NCBI RefSeq assembly: GCF_000239275.1
Contig: NZ_JH417615.1
Location: 29,489-73,986 of the forward strand
Direction of reading: 5' to 3'
DNA: 44,498 nt
Source of the DNA: Megasphaera geminata F0357
Lineage (GTDB): Bacteria; Bacillota; Negativicutes; Veillonellales; Megasphaeraceae
The notes under the pieces were generated by a model that was given only the letters and a program-made list of their open reading frames with translations, did no database searches and was not told the DNA's origin. The position numbers were made by a program, and so were the translations under genes. Below are positions 41,165-44,498 of the stretch, piece by piece (the first letter of the stretch is position 1; the number at the start of each line of letters is the position of its first letter).

Positions 41165-41572
41165 GATACCATTTAACGCGGTGCAGCAGAACGTGTACAC
41201 GCTCTTATCGAACGGACAGACAACACCGGTATATGATACGGTGCCGACAGGTGCGGAACAAATGCCGTATGTCGTTCTCGGAGAGTTCCACGGTTCGCCC
41301 GTGAATGAGAACAAAACGACGATATATCACACGGTGATCTTCAGCAAGTACACGTCTGGACGCGCAGCAAAGGTAAGAAAGAAGTAAACGAAATATTGGA
41401 TGATATAGTACATCTACTCACAAAGTACTCATTGACGCTTGAGGGGTATACGCAAATCGGTACTGCGGCTATTGCGCAGTATCAAGCCTATCAAGAGTTG
41501 TATGCAGACAAAACAAGCGCATATCACGGTGTATTGTCTGTAGAGTGGGTACTGCAGCAGGAATTGAGCTAA
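41154..41572 (+). pseudogene. DUF3168 tail terminator-like protein, frameshifted
   Basis: The frame from the GTG at 41154 (AAAGGAGG before it) gives RIPFNAVQQNVYTLLSNGQT and MPYVVLGEFHGSPVNENKTT, typical of DUF3168. It is lost near 41347 and stops at 41385. Adding one G (AAGTAC to AAGGTAC) gives VIFSKVHVWTRSKGKKEVNE and continues through HLLTKYSLTLEGY to 41572, about 139 residues. Proteins of this type cap the tail tube. Both parts are well kept. Confidence 0.85.
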
Positions 41573-41587
41573 GGAGGAATAACACAC

Positions 41588-42328
41588 ATGGCATTAACTG
41601 AAGATAAGATTAAAAATCTTCCTGTAATGGATGAAAATACAACGGCCGTTGCGGGTAAATACACACTGATTTATATCGCTCTCGATAAAGCGCCGACGTG
41701 GCTTTTGCTTGGCGGGCAGCGTAACAACCCGCTGTCCCGTAAAGCGGAGTCCATCGACGCGACATCAAAAGACAGCGGCAGCTACGGGGATAAGCTCCCC
41801 GGTATGCTCAACTGGACGATGTCATACGAAGGGCTGTACGTAATGAACGACGAAGCGGTTGACATATTGGAAAACCGCTTTAATGAACGTAAACCTGTAT
41901 TTATCCGGCAGGAATACCCGGACGGCTCTTACCGCACGGGGTGGGCGTCCGTAACGGCACTTGATGAAGATCACAGCTACAGCGGGGTATCAACGTTGAA
42001 AGTCACGTTTGAAGGTAAGGGCGCTATTTCTGACATTCAGAAGCTCTCCGCAAAACCGACCCTCGGCACGGCAAGCGGCACGTTCTCCAAAGCGGCGCCG
42101 GCGGACGTGGCGGTTACCATTACACCGCCCGAAGCCAATATCAGGACGGTTGTTATGGCCGACGGCACGAAGCTTGCGCAGGAAGTTGACTACACATACA
42201 GTCAGGGCGCACTGAAGCTTTTGAAGGCCGGCGCAGTGAAAGATCATCTTATCATGGGCGACAACATGATTACTATTACGATTACGGCAGATATCAGGCT
42301 GACATTTAAGTTGAAGTTAACAGCGTAA
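41588..42328 (+). CDS. Major tail protein
   Basis: 246 residues. The first 155 (PTWLLLGGQRNNPLSRKAES, LPGMLNWTMSYEGLYVMNDE, VFIRQEYPDGSYRTGWASVT) form the tube-building domain. The C-terminal 85 (TLGTASGTFSKAAPADVAVT onwards) look like an X2/Ig-like domain that would project from the tube. Such additions can bind cell-surface sugars. AAGGAGG precedes the ATG. A terminator follows, as is common after this highly expressed gene. Confidence 0.9.
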   Translation: MALTEDKIKNLPVMDENTTAVAGKYTLIYIALDKAPTWLLLGGQRNNPLSRKAESIDATSKDSGSYGDKLPGMLNWTMSYEGLYVMNDEAVDILENRFNERKPVFIRQEYPDGSYRTGWASVTALDEDHSYSGVSTLKVTFEGKGAISDIQKLSAKPTLGTASGTFSKAAPADVAVTITPPEANIRTVVMADGTKLAQEVDYTYSQGALKLLKAGAVKDHLIMGDNMITITITADIRLTFKLKLTA

Positions 42329-42339
42329 AGTGAGGAACG

Positions 42340-42366
42340 AAAGAGCGGTCGCTTGGCCGCTCTTTT
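42340..42366 (+). terminator. Terminator after the major tail protein
   Basis: AAAGAGCGG pairs with CCGCTCTTT around a short loop, followed by a T-run, 12 bp after the stop. Confidence 0.85.
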
Positions 42367-42389
42367 TCACTATGAGAGGAGATTTGATT

Positions 42390-42794
42390 ATGAAAACAAC
42401 GCGGACACTCACAGTCGGCGATAAAGAATATGAGGCATATCTGACAATTAAAGACATGCGCATGATTGAACGGGAAATCGGGCAGTCCTTGCTGTCCATC
42501 TTCGATGCGGGGTCTCTTGCGGTTGTCGCTAATATGACAAAGAATATCAGTCTTGATTTAGTGATGGCCACACTCCGGTTTGCCATCCACGACGACAAGT
42601 ACGGCCATCGTTCCGACGACGAACTGTATGATATGCTGGATGAATATTGTGCCGTAGAGGGCCAAACGATGGATCATATCGGGGGCTTTGTTATTCAGCT
42701 TGTGTTTGATACTGGCATTTATAACAAGATAAAATTCCATCAGGCAGGTGCCGAAAAAAACGCAGAACCGACGACGTCGAAAGAGGAACGATAG
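42390..42794 (+). CDS. Tail assembly chaperone, short form (gpG-like)
   Basis: 134 residues from the ATG at 42390 (GAGAGGAG before it). The pattern TLTVGDKEYEAYLTIKDMRM, IEREIGQSLLSIF and LDLVMATLRFAIHDD is the gpG-type chaperone, which coats the tape measure during tail assembly. The last residues lie beyond an A-AAA-AAC slippery site at 42755-42761, where a share of ribosomes should move into the -1 frame and make the longer GT form. The in-frame stop (42792-42794) lies in the loop of the following hairpin. Confidence 0.9.
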   Translation: MKTTRTLTVGDKEYEAYLTIKDMRMIEREIGQSLLSIFDAGSLAVVANMTKNISLDLVMATLRFAIHDDKYGHRSDDELYDMLDEYCAVEGQTMDHIGGFVIQLVFDTGIYNKIKFHQAGAEKNAEPTTSKEER

Positions 42795-42801
42795 TCGTCG
42801 G
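42755..42801 (+). promoter_or_regulatory. Programmed -1 ribosomal frameshift signal
   Basis: The heptamer A-AAA-AAC at 42755-42761 is in the exact phase for a -1 shift (zero-frame codons AAA AAC). Six bases later, 42768-42775 (CCGACGAC) pairs perfectly with 42794-42801 (GTCGTCGG) around an 18-nt loop, a stimulatory stem at the usual distance. The -1 frame is then open for 112 codons, to 43099. Confidence 0.9.
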
Positions 42802-43099
42802 ATCGATAGAAGAATGGATCGAAAACGCGGAGCCTGTTGCCTATGGCATGTTGACATTAAAGCCTTATGAATTTGAAGATCTGCAAATTCGTGAGTTTAA
42901 TGCCATGGTGCAAGGGTACCTGCAACGAAAACGCGATAACGATGTCGCGCAGGCGTACTTTACGTATTGGCAGTTACGGCCGCATTTGGGCAAAGATACG
43001 ACGCTTACGCCGGCGGATATTCTCGCACCGTTATATCCGGACGTAAAACCAGACCCGGAAGAGGACAGGGCAGAATTATTAAAAGCATTTGGGATGTAA
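42761..43099 (+). CDS. Frameshift extension of the tail chaperone (T part of gpGT)
   Basis: Reading -1 from 42761 gives 112 residues (RRTDDVERGTIVVGSIEEWI, YEFEDLQIREFNAMVQGYLQ, QAYFTYWQLRPHLGKD), fused to the first 124 residues of the short chaperone. A separate start at the ATG at 42848 has no ribosome-binding site, so this part is best read as the T domain. In lambda-like phages the G and GT proteins, made in a fixed ratio, chaperone the tape measure and recruit tail-tube protein. It is followed by the tape measure gene after 12 bp. Confidence 0.9.
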   Translation, partial: RRTDDVERGTIVVGSIEEWIENAEPVAYGMLTLKPYEFEDLQIREFNAMVQGYLQRKRDNDVAQAYFTYWQLRPHLGKDTTLTPADILAPLYPDVKPDPEEDRAELLKAFGM

Positions 43100-43111
43100 G
43101 GAGGGCGGCAC

Positions 43112-44498
43112 TTGGCCACAGTAGCAGACTTATTAATCAAGATAGGCGCAGACGGCAGCGGGCTGTCGTCCGAACTGAACAAATCCAAACAGGAAATACA
43201 GAAAACATTTTCGACGAACCCGATAAACGAGTTTTCCGGAAGCATTGACACAGCCACGGGTAAAGTAAACGCAATGCTCAGCACGTTTACCAAATTCGCG
43301 GGCATAGCGGCCGCGGGTTTTGGGCTAAACGCTATTATCGACAGCGCGGTTAATGCGGGAGAGTCGTTGTATCAAGTGCAGCAGCGATTTAACCTGACCA
43401 CGGCAGAAGCGGCGAAGTTATCGGCGGTTATGAAGATGACCGGCGGCGATGTCGATACGGCGGCAAAGGCGATCATGCGTCTTGATAAGAACATCGCAAA
43501 TAATACTGCGGACGGCAGAAAAGCCGCGTCGGTATTATCGCAGATGGGATTATCCTTGACGGACGCGTCGGGGCGGATGAAGCCGATGAATGAGCAGCTG
43601 GCAGCTTTGGCCAAAGGGTATAAAGCGGCAAACGAGGCAGGTCAAGGACAAGAATTTTTAATGGCCACACTCGGTACGCGAGGGCTTGCGCTCACGAAGA
43701 CCTTACTCAATTACGAAGATGCTGCCGGCAGAGCCGCAAAGATAAAAGGCGTCGGGCTTGACCCGAAAGAGATGCACGAAGCGTATATGCAGATGCAGGA
43801 AGTTAATCTGCAATTTGGTAAACTCAAGACCGTTGCGGGGGCGTCATTGGCCCCGCTGGTTATGGAGATTCTGCCGCAGGTTATGAGTGGGCTCTCGACA
43901 ACGGCCACCTTTATCAAAGAGAATAAAGAAGCTATCGGCACGACTATCGTGACTATCACGAAGCTTGTAGCGGCGTACGAAGCACTGAAACTGGCCAAGG
44001 CGGCAGCGAATACTGTCGGTCGGGTAATGGACACAGTGCGCACAGCCGGCGCCCCGACGGTTGACGACGCACAGCAGCAGGCGCTGTCGAAAGCGCAGGA
44101 GCGGCGTATCAACAAGGCCATTGCCGACAGCGACAGAATGTACGCGCAAATGCGCCGGGAAGCAATAAAGACGGCTAATCAGCAGAACTTATCCGCCGAA
44201 GAAGCGCAAGTCTTTATGGCTGAAAAATTTACGCAAATCGGGCTGGAGTCGGCGCAGGCGGCAGAGCGGATTCGCACGGAGATGACGCGGGCGTTTGTGG
44301 CCGTCAATCTTGAAGCGGAAAAAAGCGCCGCTGTCGTGTCCGAGTCGGTGAATGCGTCGACGTATGCCGCGGAGACAGCTGCAGCGGCTAAAATCGAATC
44401 GAACAACGCCGTTATCGCAAGCAATACCAGAGTCGCCGAATCGGAAGCTATCATCGGCGCGGCAGCCCGTGAAGCGGCAGCCGTAAAAGAGGCGGCCG
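43112..44498 (+). CDS. Tape measure protein (3' part outside the window)
   Basis: The frame is open for 462 codons from a TTG at 43112, which follows AAGGAGGGCGG, to the window end; no ATG is near. The start ATVADLLIKIGADGSGLSSELNKSKQEIQ is typical of tape measure proteins. It is followed by a hydrophobic patch (FAGIAAAGFGLNAIID), a conserved YQVQQRFNLTTAEAAKLSAV region and a second hydrophobic stretch, then long Ala/Glu/Lys-rich helices near 350-460. Its length sets the tail length; it lies inside the tail tube and helps inject DNA. The total size cannot be told from this window. Confidence 0.93.
   Translation, partial: MATVADLLIKIGADGSGLSSELNKSKQEIQKTFSTNPINEFSGSIDTATGKVNAMLSTFTKFAGIAAAGFGLNAIIDSAVNAGESLYQVQQRFNLTTAEAAKLSAVMKMTGGDVDTAAKAIMRLDKNIANNTADGRKAASVLSQMGLSLTDASGRMKPMNEQLAALAKGYKAANEAGQGQEFLMATLGTRGLALTKTLLNYEDAAGRAAKIKGVGLDPKEMHEAYMQMQEVNLQFGKLKTVAGASLAPLVMEILPQVMSGLSTTATFIKENKEAIGTTIVTITKLVAAYEALKLAKAAANTVGRVMDTVRTAGAPTVDDAQQQALSKAQERRINKAIADSDRMYAQMRREAIKTANQQNLSAEEAQVFMAEKFTQIGLESAQAAERIRTEMTRAFVAVNLEAEKSAAVVSESVNASTYAAETAAAAKIESNNAVIASNTRVAESEAIIGAAAREAAAVKEAA

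Noticed and set aside
41385-41572. Programmed frameshift or separate gene in the DUF3168 region
   Set aside because: No slippery heptamer is seen; one missing G restores the known protein family.
42848-43099. Independent gene starting at the ATG at 42848
   Set aside because: There is no ribosome-binding site, and the -1 frame is open back to the slippery heptamer, so it is the T extension of the chaperone.

Overview
The window looks like a chromosomal segment of an anaerobic Negativicutes bacterium (Veillonellales, Megasphaera-like), with an integrated siphovirus prophage filling its right half. The reasons are a tryptophan operon under a T-box, a D-proline-reductase-type cluster, a phosphoethanolamine-transferase-like membrane enzyme as expected in an LPS-bearing diderm Firmicute, and protein sequences typical of that class. 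The assignment is inference; there is no rRNA in the window.

Host part, 1-21034. A partial NYN-domain RNase-like gene and an M48 metallopeptidase lie on the minus strand. A strong promoter and a tryptophan T-box (TGG specifier, terminator) precede trpEGDCFBA (2464-8879); trpG has an in-frame TAA at codon 45. An unknown XRE-type regulator (minus strand) stands divergent to a five-gene cluster (10723-16361): prdC, prdA, a small unknown gene, prdB and a prdE-prdD-like fusion. In this cluster PrdB, and apparently PrdC, carry cysteine where the clostridial proteins carry selenocysteine, and the last protein is a circular permutation of PrdA. Then come a candidate structured RNA, a cupin, the phosphoethanolamine-transferase-like gene, a frameshifted GltD-like oxidoreductase, a transposase remnant and a tRNA operon (Asp-Phe-Leu).

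Prophage, about 21040 to beyond the right end. The integrase lies beside tRNA-Leu, with four direct repeats that look like arm-type sites. The lysogeny module holds an Abi_2/HEPN protein, an exported protein of unknown function, an ImmA/IrrE-like protein, a promoter plus four-way-junction RNA plus terminator unit, a PBECR-like protein and a CI-like repressor. The switch region has two divergent promoters, each covered by copies of a palindromic operator. Early genes follow: small proteins, YqaJ exonuclease, RecT, a replisome organiser containing four 21-bp iterons, a helicase loader, RusA, a PAPS-reductase-like protein and a late sigma-like regulator. A Panacea/PemK-like toxin-antitoxin pair sits between terminators. 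Late genes run HNH, TerS, TerL, portal, ClpP-like protease, major capsid, connectors, major tail protein, tail chaperones with a -1 ribosomal frameshift signal, and the start of the tape measure.

A window-wide oddity is that six genes (GltD-like, YqaJ, replisome organiser, RusA, TerL, DUF3168 tail protein) are each broken by one indel that can be repaired by adding or removing a single G. This points to sequencing error as much as to real decay, so the broken genes should be read with that in mind.
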